DNA of 64,000 nt from Mucilaginibacter defluvii (GCF_039543225.1 NZ_BAABJI010000004.1:1-64000), one strand, 5' to 3'; positions 43,979-53,530 are shown, counted from the first letter of the stretch. The notes: generated by a model not told the origin, from the sequence alone. A program made the numbers and translations.

Positions 43979-46900
43979 ATGGGCAAAAACATTCCAAAAA
44001 AATCAGCGGCTTCAGGCGGCAAAGGATTGAAATTCAGCAGGTATTTTACCACAGAGGGCACCCCGGTGTTCGACTTGTTCAAGTACGAAAAACGCTCATC
44101 CGTTATCCGCAATCCGTCGGGCGATGCGGTGTTTGAGATGAACGATGTTGAAGTACCGGCGTCATGGTCGCAGGTGGCAACTGATATTTTGGCTCAAAAA
44201 TATTTCCGTAAAGCCGGTGTACCACAACCTGACGGTACTACCGGATCAGAAAAAAGCATTAAACAGGTTGCCCACCGTATGGCAAACTGTTGGAAGGAAT
44301 GGGGCAGCCGTTATGGTTACTTCGCCACCCCGCAGGATGCCCAGATTTTTTATGACGAGATAGTTTACACTATTACCGGGCAGTTGGCAGCGCCAAACTC
44401 TCCGCAATGGTTCAATACCGGTTTACATACCTCATACGGTATTACCGGAAAACCACAGGGGCATTATTATATTGACCCGGTTACCGAAACGCTTACCAAA
44501 TCAACCTCGGCTTATGAGCGCCCGCAGCCGCATGCCTGCTTCATCCTTTCTGTTGATGATGACCTGGTGAACGAGGGCGGCATTATGGACCTTTGGGTAC
44601 GTGAAGCCCGGATCTTTAAGTACGGATCGGGTGTAGGTACCAACTTTTCTAAAATCCGTGGCGAGAACGAAAAGCTATCAGGCGGTGGTTATTCATCAGG
44701 CCTGATGTCATTCCTAAAAATAGGCGACAGGGCAGCAGGCGCCATCAAATCGGGTGGTACAACACGCCGCGCGGCCAAAATGGTTTGCCTTGATCTGGAT
44801 CATCCCGAAATTGAAGGTTTTGTAAACTGGAAAGTTGAAGAAGAGAAAAAAGTAGCCGCGCTTATTGCCGCTGGTTATTCGTCTGATTACGAGGGCGAGG
44901 CTTATCGCACGGTATCGGGCCAAAACTCAAACAACTCGGTACGTATACCAAACAGTTTTTTCCACGCGCTAAACGAGGGTAAAAACTGGGATTTGGTTGG
45001 CCGCATGAATGGCAAAACCGTTAAGTCAATATCCTCACAAAAACTTTGGGATGATATCGCTTTCGCGGCCTGGGCTTGTGCCGATCCGGGCGTGCAATAT
45101 GATACCACCATCAACGAGTGGCATACCTGCCCTGAAGGTGGCCGTATCAACGCCTCAAACCCATGCTCAGAGTACATGTTTTTGGATAATACCGCATGTA
45201 ACCTGGCCTCCATCAACCTGGCGCACTTTTTTAACAAAGAAACCCGTGTGTTTGATGTTAAAGGTTACGAGCACGCCTGCCGTATATGGATAGTGGTATT
45301 AGAAATCTCCGTACTGATGGCGCAATTTCCGTCAAAAGAAGTTGCCGAACTATCATACGATTACCGTACGCTTGGTTTAGGCTATGCTAACCTGGGTTCG
45401 GCTTTGATGGTTAACGGCATCCCTTACGATAGTGATAAAGCTCGTGCTATTGGCGGCGCTATTACCGCTATCATGACAGGTACTGCTTACGCTACTTCAG
45501 CCGAGTTAGCCCGCGAGCTGGGTACCTTCCGCCGTTACGAGGATAATAAACAACACATGCTGCGTGTAATGCGCAACCACCGCTACGCGGCCTATAATTC
45601 GACCGAAAACTACGAAGGTTTGGAGATACTGCCTCCGGGAATTGACCAAAAGGTTTGTCCGGATTACCTGCTTTCTGCCGCGTGCAACGCCTGGGATAAA
45701 GCTGTTGAAATGGGTGAGAAACACGGTTACCGCAATGCGCAAACTACCGTTATTGCGCCAACAGGCACCATTGGTTTAGTTATGGATTGCGATACCACCG
45801 GTATTGAGCCTGACTTCGCGCTGGTTAAATTCAAAAAACTATCAGGCGGCGGTTACTTTAAAATTATTAACCAGGCCGTGCCTGAAGCTTTACAGAACTT
45901 AGGTTACAAAGAGCACGAAATTACTGCCATTGTAAACTACGCTAAAGGTGCCGCTACTTTAAAAGGCGCGCCGCATGTTAACCTGGAAAGCCTGAAAGCT
46001 AAAGGCCTTACCGATACTGAGCTTGAAAAATTGGATAAAGCAGTTGTGTCTGCTTTTGAAATATCATTCGCGTTCAACATCTGGACTTTGGGCGAAGAAG
46101 CGGTTAAACGCCTTGGATTTACTGCCGAGCAATATAACGCGCCTGATTTTAACCTGCTGCGCAGCTTAGGTTTCAGCAAAAAACAAATTGCCGAGGCTAA
46201 CGAGTACGTTTGCGGTACCATGACTATTGAGGGCGCGCCTTACTTGAAAGAGGAGCACTACCCAATATTTGATTGTGCCAACAAATGCGGCGCCAAAGGC
46301 GAGCGTTATATCCACGCGCATGGCCACATCAAAATGATGGCGGCTGCACAGCCGTTCTTATCTGGTGCGATATCAAAAACAATCAACCTGCCAAACGAGG
46401 CTAAGGTTGATGAGATAAAAGATTGCTACGAGCTATCATGGAAACTGGGCTTAAAAGCTAACGCCCTTTACCGTGATGGTTGTAAACTATCTCAACCGCT
46501 TTCAACCAAATCCGACGTTAAGGAAGAGGCTGAAGAATCGCTTGAATCTGTTGAGGAAGTATTGGGCGAGGCTGCCAACGTTAAGCTGAGCGACCTTACT
46601 GCCGACCAGGTTTTGGAAGCAGCGATGGCCATCATTGAAAAATCAAAAGATACCCGCTTTATGCGCCAGCTATCGCGCGTGGTGCAAAAAAAGAACCTGC
46701 CATTTAAACGTCGTGGCTATACGCAAAAAGCCAGTGTTGACGGGCAAACAGTGTTCGTTCGCACAGGTGAATATGAGGATGGTACATTGGGAGAGATCTT
46801 TGTGGATATGCACAAAGAAGGCGCAACCTTCCGTTCGTTGATGAACTGTTTTGCCATTGCCGTATCGGTAGGTTTACAATATGGTGTGCCGCTTGAGGAG

Positions 46901-47311
46901 TATGTAGAGAAATTTACTTTTACCCGCTTTGAACCGGCAGGTATGGTAATGGGCCACGCCAACATCAAGAGCGCTACTTCCATCATCGACTACATTTTCA
47001 GGATGCTGGGTTACGAGTACCTCAACCGTACCGACCTGGTGCATGTAATTACCGAAGACAAAGCGGTAGTAGGCCACGGTTTTGATGACAGTGATTACAA
47101 TACCGATGAAACCAACGTGTACACACCCGAACCAGCAAAACCTGTAACTGCTGCAGAAAGCAAGGGCGGCGCTAAGCACCAGCTATCGGTTGATTTGAGC
47201 ATGGGCGTACAAAGCGATGCCCCAAGCTGTAATGTTTGTGGCCATACCACGGTACGTTCTGGCACCTGCTATAAGTGTTTGAATTGTGGTAACTCAATGG
47301 GTTGCTCATAA
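43979..47311 (+). CDS. nrdJ: B12-dependent (class II) ribonucleotide reductase
   Basis: An 1110-residue enzyme that reduces ribonucleotides to deoxyribonucleotides using adenosylcobalamin. It shows APNSPQWFNTGL, HACFILSVDDDLVNEGGIMD and FKYGSGVGTNFSKIRG. The active-site loop NASNPCSEYMFLDNTACNLA and PTGTIGLVMDCDTTGIEPD follow. The C-terminal zinc ribbon has CNVCGHTTVRSGTCYKCLNC. The length is typical of the NrdJ_Z subgroup. No cobalamin riboswitch is seen upstream. A terminator lies 70 bases past the stop. Confidence 0.95.
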   Translation: MGKNIPKKSAASGGKGLKFSRYFTTEGTPVFDLFKYEKRSSVIRNPSGDAVFEMNDVEVPASWSQVATDILAQKYFRKAGVPQPDGTTGSEKSIKQVAHRMANCWKEWGSRYGYFATPQDAQIFYDEIVYTITGQLAAPNSPQWFNTGLHTSYGITGKPQGHYYIDPVTETLTKSTSAYERPQPHACFILSVDDDLVNEGGIMDLWVREARIFKYGSGVGTNFSKIRGENEKLSGGGYSSGLMSFLKIGDRAAGAIKSGGTTRRAAKMVCLDLDHPEIEGFVNWKVEEEKKVAALIAAGYSSDYEGEAYRTVSGQNSNNSVRIPNSFFHALNEGKNWDLVGRMNGKTVKSISSQKLWDDIAFAAWACADPGVQYDTTINEWHTCPEGGRINASNPCSEYMFLDNTACNLASINLAHFFNKETRVFDVKGYEHACRIWIVVLEISVLMAQFPSKEVAELSYDYRTLGLGYANLGSALMVNGIPYDSDKARAIGGAITAIMTGTAYATSAELARELGTFRRYEDNKQHMLRVMRNHRYAAYNSTENYEGLEILPPGIDQKVCPDYLLSAACNAWDKAVEMGEKHGYRNAQTTVIAPTGTIGLVMDCDTTGIEPDFALVKFKKLSGGGYFKIINQAVPEALQNLGYKEHEITAIVNYAKGAATLKGAPHVNLESLKAKGLTDTELEKLDKAVVSAFEISFAFNIWTLGEEAVKRLGFTAEQYNAPDFNLLRSLGFSKKQIAEANEYVCGTMTIEGAPYLKEEHYPIFDCANKCGAKGERYIHAHGHIKMMAAAQPFLSGAISKTINLPNEAKVDEIKDCYELSWKLGLKANALYRDGCKLSQPLSTKSDVKEEAEESLESVEEVLGEAANVKLSDLTADQVLEAAMAIIEKSKDTRFMRQLSRVVQKKNLPFKRRGYTQKASVDGQTVFVRTGEYEDGTLGEIFVDMHKEGATFRSLMNCFAIAVSVGLQYGVPLEEYVEKFTFTRFEPAGMVMGHANIKSATSIIDYIFRMLGYEYLNRTDLVHVITEDKAVVGHGFDDSDYNTDETNVYTPEPAKPVTAAESKGGAKHQLSVDLSMGVQSDAPSCNVCGHTTVRSGTCYKCLNCGNSMGCS

Positions 47312-47382
47312 GCAATAGACCTTGCTGAAAGCAGATGCTCCGGCTAAAGCTTTCAGCCTTCTATAATAGTTAATTTTACACC

Positions 47383-47418
47383 AAAGCCCTGCCGGCATTA
47401 AGCTTGCAGGGCTTTTTT
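47383..47418 (+). terminator. Intrinsic terminator after nrdJ
   Basis: A 10-bp stem AAAGCCCTGC / GCAGGGCTTT continues into six T. Confidence 0.85.
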
Positions 47419-47450
47419 ATGATAAAGATATCTGTCGTTTTACTATCGCT

Positions 47451-47529
47451 TCATTGCGAGGTACGAAGCAATCCCCGAGCGATTTGCTTGAAGAATGTCC
47501 TAAAGAGATTGCTTCGTACCTCGCAATGA
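47451..47529. repeat. Long perfect palindromic repeat (GCGAGGTACGAAGCAATC type)
   Basis: Arms 47451-47473 and 47507-47529 are perfect 23-base inverted copies, separated by 33 bases. The core GAGGTACGAAGCAATC is a frequent Bacteroidota intergenic palindrome. Confidence 0.85.
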
Positions 47530-47646
47530 CGCGTTTTTATATTTTATAAAGATAGAGAAGCAAATCAAAAAGCGCGTAGGCCTGCCAGAAAACCGGGCCA
47601 TGAATATGGCCTGTGCGGCTGAAGGTTTTTTCCGGCTTGACTTTTG

Positions 47647-47673
47647 GTTACTTTGTGTCTAAGACAAAGTAAC
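47647..47673. repeat. Short hairpin GTTACTTTGT / ACAAAGTAAC
   Basis: A perfect 10-bp stem with a 7-base loop in the repeat-rich gap. Confidence 0.6.
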
Positions 47674-47748
47674 TGGCCTCTGCGGCCAAGAGCAGATAGA
47701 CGATGATTAGAGCAGAACCACTTAATAAAAGCACTAAAAGGAGCTTTA

Positions 47749-47860
47749 TTACTTGTCCTAAATTTCTTTTATGCGAACAAAAGAAACAAAAATCGCTGGC
47801 TGTTTAATTTTCTTTGAAAGGTAGTGCACCATCAGTGCTACCGAAAATTAAAAGGCCGGA
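47749..47860 (+). repeat. Dispersed 110-base intergenic element, copy 1
   Basis: It shares runs such as AAAAGAAACAAAA, GCTGTTTAATTTTCT, AGTGCTA and CCGAAAATTAA with 53580-53692, at roughly 80 per cent identity by eye. A truncated inverse copy lies at 41396-41459. Confidence 0.75.
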
Positions 47861-47916
47861 ATTTAGATTATGATAGGTTGTGCTTTTTAGTTATTCCATA
47901 ATACATTAGATCATAT

Positions 47917-48411
47917 CTATAACTCCTTCCGCATCACATAGTCATTCATAAAGTAGGGCCCGATGGGTATATCTTCCTCGTAAATTACTTCAAAGCCCAT
48001 CTTCTCGTACATGCCTTTGGCTTTGTTGTGGCGGTTAACATTCAGGTCGAGCTTATCGGCTCCGGTAGCTTTAACATGCTTAACTATTTTGTTTATCAGC
48101 GCTTTGCCGTAGCCTTTGCCCTGCATAGCGGGCAGGCAGTATAGCTTGTGCAGTTTATATACTTCCGGATTATCTTCGCGTTGCGAGTAAGCGGCAAAAC
48201 CCACTGCCTGATCATCCTCCAACAAAAGCAAAAAGGTTTGTTCGCCGGTTTCAACCTGGCGTTCAATTACCTCAGGCGCGTAAATGGTGCCGAGCATGTA
48301 TTCAATCTGCTCTTTTTCCAATATAGGCGAATAAGTTGGCCACCAGATTTCCTGGGCTAATTGCACTATGGTAGCGGCATCGTTTATATTAGCTTGGCGT
48401 ATGGTATACAT
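47917..48411 (-). CDS. GNAT-family N-acetyltransferase
   Basis: A 164-residue acetyltransferase. It starts MYTIRQANINDAATIVQLAQ. The acetyl-CoA binding motif A is LHKLYCLPAMQGKGYGKALI, and the closing ARxxYEKMGF motif appears as KAKGMYEKMGFEVIYEED. The substrate is unknown. I start at ATG 48411, one base after the ABC stop. A TTG at 48420 would overlap. It is the last gene of a permease-ATPase-GNAT run. Confidence 0.9.
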   Translation of the reverse strand: MYTIRQANINDAATIVQLAQEIWWPTYSPILEKEQIEYMLGTIYAPEVIERQVETGEQTFLLLLEDDQAVGFAAYSQREDNPEVYKLHKLYCLPAMQGKGYGKALINKIVKHVKATGADKLDLNVNRHNKAKGMYEKMGFEVIYEEDIPIGPYFMNDYVMRKEL

Positions 48412-48412
48412 A

Positions 48413-49123
48413 TTATTCAAAACTTTGACCTACCGCGAAATAGTCTTCCAGCTCAGCCAGGGTTGATGAGCCTGTGGCGATGTCTTTTATAATAACGCCC
48501 TTTTCCATCAGAATAATACGGTCGCTCACATCGGTAATGTGGTTAAGGTCATGGCTTGATACAATGGTAGTAACCCCGCGCTGGCTGCTCAGTTCCTTCA
48601 AAATATTTTTCAGACGGATCTGTGTCGATGGGTCGATATTGGCAAAAGGTTCGTCCAGCATCAGCAACTCCGGCTTTTGCAGCAAGCAGGCAGCAATACC
48701 TACTTTAGCCTGGTTACCTTTTGACAGGTCGCGGATGTATTTACCGCGTTTTAATATCTCGCCGTTAAAAAACTCGGCAAGGGTGGTTAAAAAGTCATCT
48801 ACGTGCGCCTTGCTTTCGCCATTCAGTCCGCCGATGAAATACAGGTATTCTTCGGGGGTAAGATAGTCTATCAAGAAGCCCTCATCAAGGTAAGCGGCGG
48901 TATAATTTTTCCAATGCTCGTTACCGGCAACAATCTGGCCTTTTGACAGGATCTCGCCTTTATCGGCACGGATCAGATCAAGCACCATGCGGAACAGGGT
49001 GGTTTTACCCGCGCCGTTATTGCCTACCAGGCCAATACTTTCGCCTGCTTTAATTTCAAGCTGAGGTACATTTACAACGGCCTTGCCGGCATATACCTTT
49101 ACAATATCTTTTACTTCGATCAT
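48413..49123 (-). CDS. ABC transporter ATP-binding protein
   Basis: A 236-residue ATPase. It has Walker A VGNNGAGKTTLF (about 33-44), the signature LSKGNQAKVGIA (about 135), Walker B LLMLDEPFANIDPST and the switch His in SSHDLNH. It pairs with the DUF5687 membrane protein that ends four bases upstream, making a likely exporter. The substrate is unknown. Confidence 0.92.
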   Translation of the reverse strand: MIEVKDIVKVYAGKAVVNVPQLEIKAGESIGLVGNNGAGKTTLFRMVLDLIRADKGEILSKGQIVAGNEHWKNYTAAYLDEGFLIDYLTPEEYLYFIGGLNGESKAHVDDFLTTLAEFFNGEILKRGKYIRDLSKGNQAKVGIAACLLQKPELLMLDEPFANIDPSTQIRLKNILKELSSQRGVTTIVSSHDLNHITDVSDRIILMEKGVIIKDIATGSSTLAELEDYFAVGQSFE

Positions 49124-49127
49124 GGAT

Positions 49128-50606
49128 TTATTTAGCTCTGAAGCCTTCGGCCAGTTTAAATTTTTTAGTTATAAAGTCCTGTTCCAGTTTTTTGATCCAG
49201 AACGGGCGTAGCGCAATACATATTACCCCTACAGCGGCCAGCACTGCTAAAGCTACGTTGCTATTTACAAAGTATCTTAGCGGTGCATAAAGCACAAAGG
49301 GTGTTACCAGTAACGGAATAGATACCAGGAGTTGAGTAGCGCCAACGCCTTCCCAATTGAAGGACGCGCCTTTGCTGAGGTCAATACGCCTGTGGTTGCG
49401 GTTTGCAAAGTATAATATAATGGTGGTGTTAACACCCAGGTTCCACAGGTACATCACAAAGTGGATCAACACCACACGCCAACCAAAATAAACATAAGGT
49501 ATGGTAAGGATAAACGCTACAGTTGATACGCCCGTAAACAGCAGGTATTTGGCTTTCAGAAAATCGGTAAATTTTACTTTGCTCACCAGTATGCCATCAA
49601 AATGCGAGGCCTGCCAGCTAAACATAAACTGCCCGTAGTTGATGATGAAAATACCCGTCATGAACATGCCGACAAATACCTTGAAACCCTCGTTGTTTTT
49701 AAATGCCGGGTTAGGGTAGAAGAACAGGCCATACAGCATAAAGAACAAGCCCATGATCAAGGCGGAGCGGGGCCGCTTATTGCGGAAGATCAGCTTAATC
49801 TCGTTCGCTACCAAATCGCCAACGCTACCAAAGCGGTTAAGTATCGGGTAATCGGTACTGTTTTTATATGATGATGCTTTGTTGGCATTCAAATCCTCCA
49901 GGTACAGATTGGCCTTTAAAAACAAAAAGTTGATGTAAAACATTACTGCCGCCAAAGCAACAGGCACCAATGCAAGGGCAGGCGTGGTCATCATCTTACC
50001 AAAAAAGCTGTATGAAATAGCTTTTATGGAGTAAAAATGCCACATAAAATCGCCCGCGTTAATGAGGATCAGCACTGCCGAAACCGCCAGAAAGATCCAC
50101 CCGTTAAGGTTTGAGCGGCGCTTAATGTACAGCGCCAGGTAATTATTAAAAACCATAAAGCCGGTTATGGCGACAAAAAAAGCCAGCGCGGCAACACCGC
50201 TGTCAGGCGCGATTACCTTGAATATAAAAAATGAAAATAGCAGGTATGGCCACAAGTTAAAAAAAGACAGCATAGAAACCGCCGAAAGATACTTGATCAC
50301 TGTGTTGCGCTTTACGCGCAAATGCAGGTAAGGCTGAACCTTTAATGTTGGGAGCTCCTGCAATTGCAGGCGTAGTAGCAAGTCACACAGAAAGTAAAGG
50401 AGTAGTATTCCACAAAATGGTGCAACAATATCCTGGTTTTTATATATTCCTTCCAGGATTTTGTCAAGTGCGAAGCCTATTACCAGGATAGAGCCCAGCA
50501 GATAAAGGATCAACAGGCCCATCACTATTCGTACCGCAATATTTTTACCGGTATTTTTTGCCCGCCAGAATGATTTTAACTCGTGGCTGATGAAAGTTGA
50601 GGTCAT
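49128..50606 (-). CDS. DUF5687-family ABC exporter permease
   Basis: A 492-residue integral membrane protein with about twelve hydrophobic segments. It starts FISHELKSFWRAKNTGKNIA, and the middle has GDLVANEIKLIFRNKRPRSA, a motif typical of DUF5687. The family is found in Bacteroidota next to an ABC ATPase, as here, and is taken to be its permease. The transported molecule is not known. It is the first gene of a three-gene minus-strand run. Confidence 0.85.
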   Translation of the reverse strand: MTSTFISHELKSFWRAKNTGKNIAVRIVMGLLILYLLGSILVIGFALDKILEGIYKNQDIVAPFCGILLLYFLCDLLLRLQLQELPTLKVQPYLHLRVKRNTVIKYLSAVSMLSFFNLWPYLLFSFFIFKVIAPDSGVAALAFFVAITGFMVFNNYLALYIKRRSNLNGWIFLAVSAVLILINAGDFMWHFYSIKAISYSFFGKMMTTPALALVPVALAAVMFYINFLFLKANLYLEDLNANKASSYKNSTDYPILNRFGSVGDLVANEIKLIFRNKRPRSALIMGLFFMLYGLFFYPNPAFKNNEGFKVFVGMFMTGIFIINYGQFMFSWQASHFDGILVSKVKFTDFLKAKYLLFTGVSTVAFILTIPYVYFGWRVVLIHFVMYLWNLGVNTTIILYFANRNHRRIDLSKGASFNWEGVGATQLLVSIPLLVTPFVLYAPLRYFVNSNVALAVLAAVGVICIALRPFWIKKLEQDFITKKFKLAEGFRAK

Positions 50607-50734
50607 TGTGTTAACAGAGGTTTTTACTAAGATTATAAAATTACCCTATTGTTACAACGGCCTTGGTTTTTGCAAGGCATGGCCATGCAGCAATAGGGGA
50701 ACCGGCTGTTAAAATAGCAAAAATTACCCAACGG

Positions 50735-52015
50735 TTAATATTTATACCGGTTGCCCCAAAGCTTTTTGAGTTTTTCCCTGATCTCGTTTTCCTTGGAGTT
50801 TACGCCCGGCTGGTATATTTTGCGGCCCCTGATAGCTTCCGGCAAAAAATCCAAATCAGTAAAATTCCCCTCAAAATTATGCGCGTACTTATAATTTTTG
50901 CCATAACCAATGTTCTTCATCAGCTTGGTTGGCGCGTTACGCAGGTGCAGGGGTACGGGCAGATCGCCGGTTTGTTTAACCAGGGCAATAGCTTCGCCAA
51001 TGGCGGTAGTTGCTGAGTTGCTCTTGGGTGATGTTGCCAGGTAGATAGCGGTTTGCGACAGGATCAATTGCGACTCGGGCATGCCAATTTTGGTCACCGC
51101 CTCAAAGCAGCTTTGCGCCAGCAGCAGGGCGTTTGGGTTGGCGTTACCAATGTCCTCTGATGCCAAAATGAGCATACGCCGGGCGATGAACAGCGGATCT
51201 TCGCCACCCACGATCATGCGGGCCAGCCAGTATACAGCACCGTTTGGGTCGCTGCCGCGCATGGATTTGATGAATGCCGATATAATATCATAATGCTGCT
51301 CGCCGGTTTTATCATACAGCGCCATATTTTGCTGTACGTGTTCAAGCACCACCTCATTATCCAGTTCAATGCTGTCACCATCAAAGGCGTTTACCAGCAG
51401 CTCAAAAATATTAAGCAGCTTACGGGCATCGCCACCGCTAAGGCGCAGCAGAGCTTCGTGTTCTTTTATGGTGATGTGTTTGTCTTTTAAGATCACATCC
51501 TCGCTCATGGCCTTTTCCAGCAGGTTTACCAAGTCGGCTTCAGACAAATGTTGTAAAATATATACCTGGCATCGCGACAGCAAAGCGGAGATTACTTCGA
51601 AGGACGGGTTTTCGGTAGTAGCGCCTATCAGCGTAACAATGCCCCGCTCCACGGCACCCAGCAGCGAGTCCTGCTGCGATTTGGAGAAGCGGTGTATCTC
51701 ATCAATAAACAATACCGGCAAGGTTTCGCCCCGATCTTTCAGCAGCGATGCCTTTTCGATCACCTCGCGTACATCCTTAACCCCCGAGTTAATGGCGCTC
51801 AGCGAAAAGAACGGGCGGTATAGCGATTGTGAAATGATGTAAGCCAGCGTAGTTTTACCTACCCCCGGCGGGCCCCAGAAAATCATGGAGGGGAGCGAGC
51901 CGCTTTCAATAGCCTTGCGCAGCACAGCACCCGGACCAACCAGGTGTTTTTGGCCCACATAATCATCCAGGGTTGCCGGGCGCATACGCTCGGCCAGCGG
52001 CGGCAGATTGTTCAT
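50735..52015 (-). CDS. rarA: Replication-associated recombination protein A (AAA ATPase)
   Basis: A 426-residue AAA+ ATPase of the RarA/MgsA/WRNIP1 group that acts at stalled replication forks. It has LAERMRPATLDDYVGQKHLV, Walker A GPPGVGKTTLAYI (about 50), Walker B LFIDEIHRFSKSQQD and sensor IGATTENPSFEV. The C-terminal tetramerisation domain has AVYWLARMIVGGEDPLFIAR. The length is standard. Confidence 0.95.
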   Translation of the reverse strand: MNNLPPLAERMRPATLDDYVGQKHLVGPGAVLRKAIESGSLPSMIFWGPPGVGKTTLAYIISQSLYRPFFSLSAINSGVKDVREVIEKASLLKDRGETLPVLFIDEIHRFSKSQQDSLLGAVERGIVTLIGATTENPSFEVISALLSRCQVYILQHLSEADLVNLLEKAMSEDVILKDKHITIKEHEALLRLSGGDARKLLNIFELLVNAFDGDSIELDNEVVLEHVQQNMALYDKTGEQHYDIISAFIKSMRGSDPNGAVYWLARMIVGGEDPLFIARRMLILASEDIGNANPNALLLAQSCFEAVTKIGMPESQLILSQTAIYLATSPKSNSATTAIGEAIALVKQTGDLPVPLHLRNAPTKLMKNIGYGKNYKYAHNFEGNFTDLDFLPEAIRGRKIYQPGVNSKENEIREKLKKLWGNRYKY

Positions 52016-52080
52016 CCCGTAAAAATCAGAAAACTATAGAGTATATCCTAAAAAAGTTAGTAATATTACTGTGGCTGATG

Positions 52081-52203
52081 TTTAGTTCTTCGACTGGCTC
52101 AGGATGACAGTATGAGTGGGCTTTTTTGTCATTGTGAGCCTATCTAACCATTGGCAAAGCGATGAGCCGCGCGTTTAGTTCTTCGACAAGCTCAGGATGA
52201 CAG
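52081..52203. repeat. TGTCAT-GTGAGCC repeat locus with two direct copies (copy D)
   Basis: TTTAGTTCTTCGAC-GCTCAGGATGACAG occurs at 52081-52110 and again at 52174-52203, with two or so differences. The TGTCATTGTGAGCC arm (52127-52140) matches copy A at 37502. The locus lies directly before the lipoprotein gene. Confidence 0.75.
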
Positions 52204-52220
52204 ACAAACTGAATTAAAAT

Positions 52221-52901
52221 ATGAACCGAATAATTTTATTACTTGCAATACCCATGTTGCTGATGGCATGCAAAAGCAAACGTGATATTACAGGCTTATA
52301 CAATTTGGAAGGATCAAACTATAACATCATTAAATTAAATGCTGATTCCACTTTTCAGTTTGAAAACTTTAATGTGAATAATTTTGACCTTAACCTTTTT
52401 CAACCTAAAAAAGGACGCGAGCCACACCGGTTTGCAGCTTCCGGCAGTTGGAGTAGAATAAGTGCGGATTCAATAGAACTACATAGTGTAAATGCCATAA
52501 CCGACACTTCGTGTTATTGGACTGTAATTAAGCAGCCAAATAGTACCGGTGATTTTAAGTTTACTTTTCAATCATTAAGCGGTGTTAATGTTGGCATTTT
52601 TCAAATTTCAAAAGATCCCGACTTCAAAAATGATATTGCTATGCGATTACACGGAGGTTTTAAATCTTTTGAAATGGAGCCGGAAAAATTTGATACATTG
52701 TATTTTAATGATGGTAATCAAAGTTTATTATATCCGGTTTGGCGTTTTGTTAAGGGAAGTAATTTACCGGCTCATTATATCATCACCTTGAAACCACCTC
52801 ACTTTAATGGCTATTTTAAAAACAAGGTTGTTGCTATTAAAGGCAATAAGTTAAAGTTTAGCAAAGACTCGGTTTACAAAAAATTCACCCCAACCCGATG
52901 A
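52221..52901 (+). CDS. Hypothetical lipoprotein
   Basis: A 226-residue lipoprotein: IILLLAIPMLLMACKSK gives a lipobox with Cys17. The mature part looks beta-rich (YNIIKLNADSTFQFENFNVN, then SGSWSRISADSIELHSV), the kind of META/lipocalin-like fold common in Bacteroidota, but I cannot name a family. Codon use is more AT-rich than in neighbouring genes, and the gene is flanked on the left by dispersed repeats. Its last bases overlap the next gene's ATG by four. Confidence 0.7.
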   Translation: MNRIILLLAIPMLLMACKSKRDITGLYNLEGSNYNIIKLNADSTFQFENFNVNNFDLNLFQPKKGREPHRFAASGSWSRISADSIELHSVNAITDTSCYWTVIKQPNSTGDFKFTFQSLSGVNVGIFQISKDPDFKNDIAMRLHGGFKSFEMEPEKFDTLYFNDGNQSLLYPVWRFVKGSNLPAHYIITLKPPHFNGYFKNKVVAIKGNKLKFSKDSVYKKFTPTR

Positions 52902-53530
52902 ACACCTTCGATCAATCCAACTTCCATACTATTTGCGATGAGCTTGCCGGTAAGGATGCTGACCTGAAGATGGTGATCGATACCTACGGCTACCCACCCA
53001 TGTGGAGCAGGCCCAATACGTTTGAAACACTGGTGCATATTATCCTGGAGCAACAGGTGTCCTTAGCTTCGGCGTTATCAGCCTTAAATAAATTGCGCGA
53101 GCGTATTCAGGAGATCACCCCATCGCGGGTATTGCTGCTCACAGACGAAGAACTAAAAGCCTGTTACTTTAGCCGCCAAAAAACCATCTATGTTCGTTAT
53201 TTAGCCGAGGCTATGCTTACCGGCGAGATCAACCTGAAACATATAGCCGCCATGCCTGATGATGCCGTACGCAACTGCCTTACCACCCTTAAAGGTATCG
53301 GTAACTGGACGGTTGATGTTTACCTGATGTTTGTTTTGCATCGTACCGATGTATTTCCGTCTGGAGACCTGGCCGCGGTAAACGCTTTAAAACGTGTAAA
53401 GCAGTTGCCACCTGAAACTACTAAAGAAGCTGTAGCCCTGATAGCCGGGCAATGGGCGCCTTACCGCACTGTTGCCACCATGATGCTATGGCACTGGTAT
53501 TTGTCGTGCCCTAAGAAGGTAAGGCGATAG
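52898..53530 (+). CDS. AlkA-like DNA-3-methyladenine glycosylase
   Basis: A 210-residue base-excision repair glycosylase of the HhH-GPD superfamily. It has FETLVHIILEQQVSLASALS and the helix-hairpin-helix LKGIGNWTVDVYLMF. The catalytic Asp follows in FPSGDLAAVNAL. It lacks the N-terminal extension of E. coli AlkA, giving the short form common in bacteria. Its start overlaps the lipoprotein stop (ATGA), so the two are translated together. Confidence 0.9.
   Translation: MNTFDQSNFHTICDELAGKDADLKMVIDTYGYPPMWSRPNTFETLVHIILEQQVSLASALSALNKLRERIQEITPSRVLLLTDEELKACYFSRQKTIYVRYLAEAMLTGEINLKHIAAMPDDAVRNCLTTLKGIGNWTVDVYLMFVLHRTDVFPSGDLAAVNALKRVKQLPPETTKEAVALIAGQWAPYRTVATMMLWHWYLSCPKKVRR

Larger units (their letters stand above)
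47419..47916. other. Repeat-rich intergenic region, no gene
   Basis: About 500 bases without a gene. It contains the perfect palindrome at 47451-47529, a GTTACTTTGT / ACAAAGTAAC hairpin at 47647-47673 and the dispersed element at 47749-47860. It looks like a sink for small mobile or amplified repeats. Confidence 0.6.

Noticed and set aside
47312..47916. Hidden tRNA or small RNA gene in the repeat-rich gap
   Set aside because: I see hairpins and repeats but no cloverleaf, promoter-terminator pair or conserved RNA motif.
52081..52203. CRISPR-like direct repeats
   Set aside because: Only two copies, with an unrelated middle and no cas genes; better explained as an intergenic repeat family.
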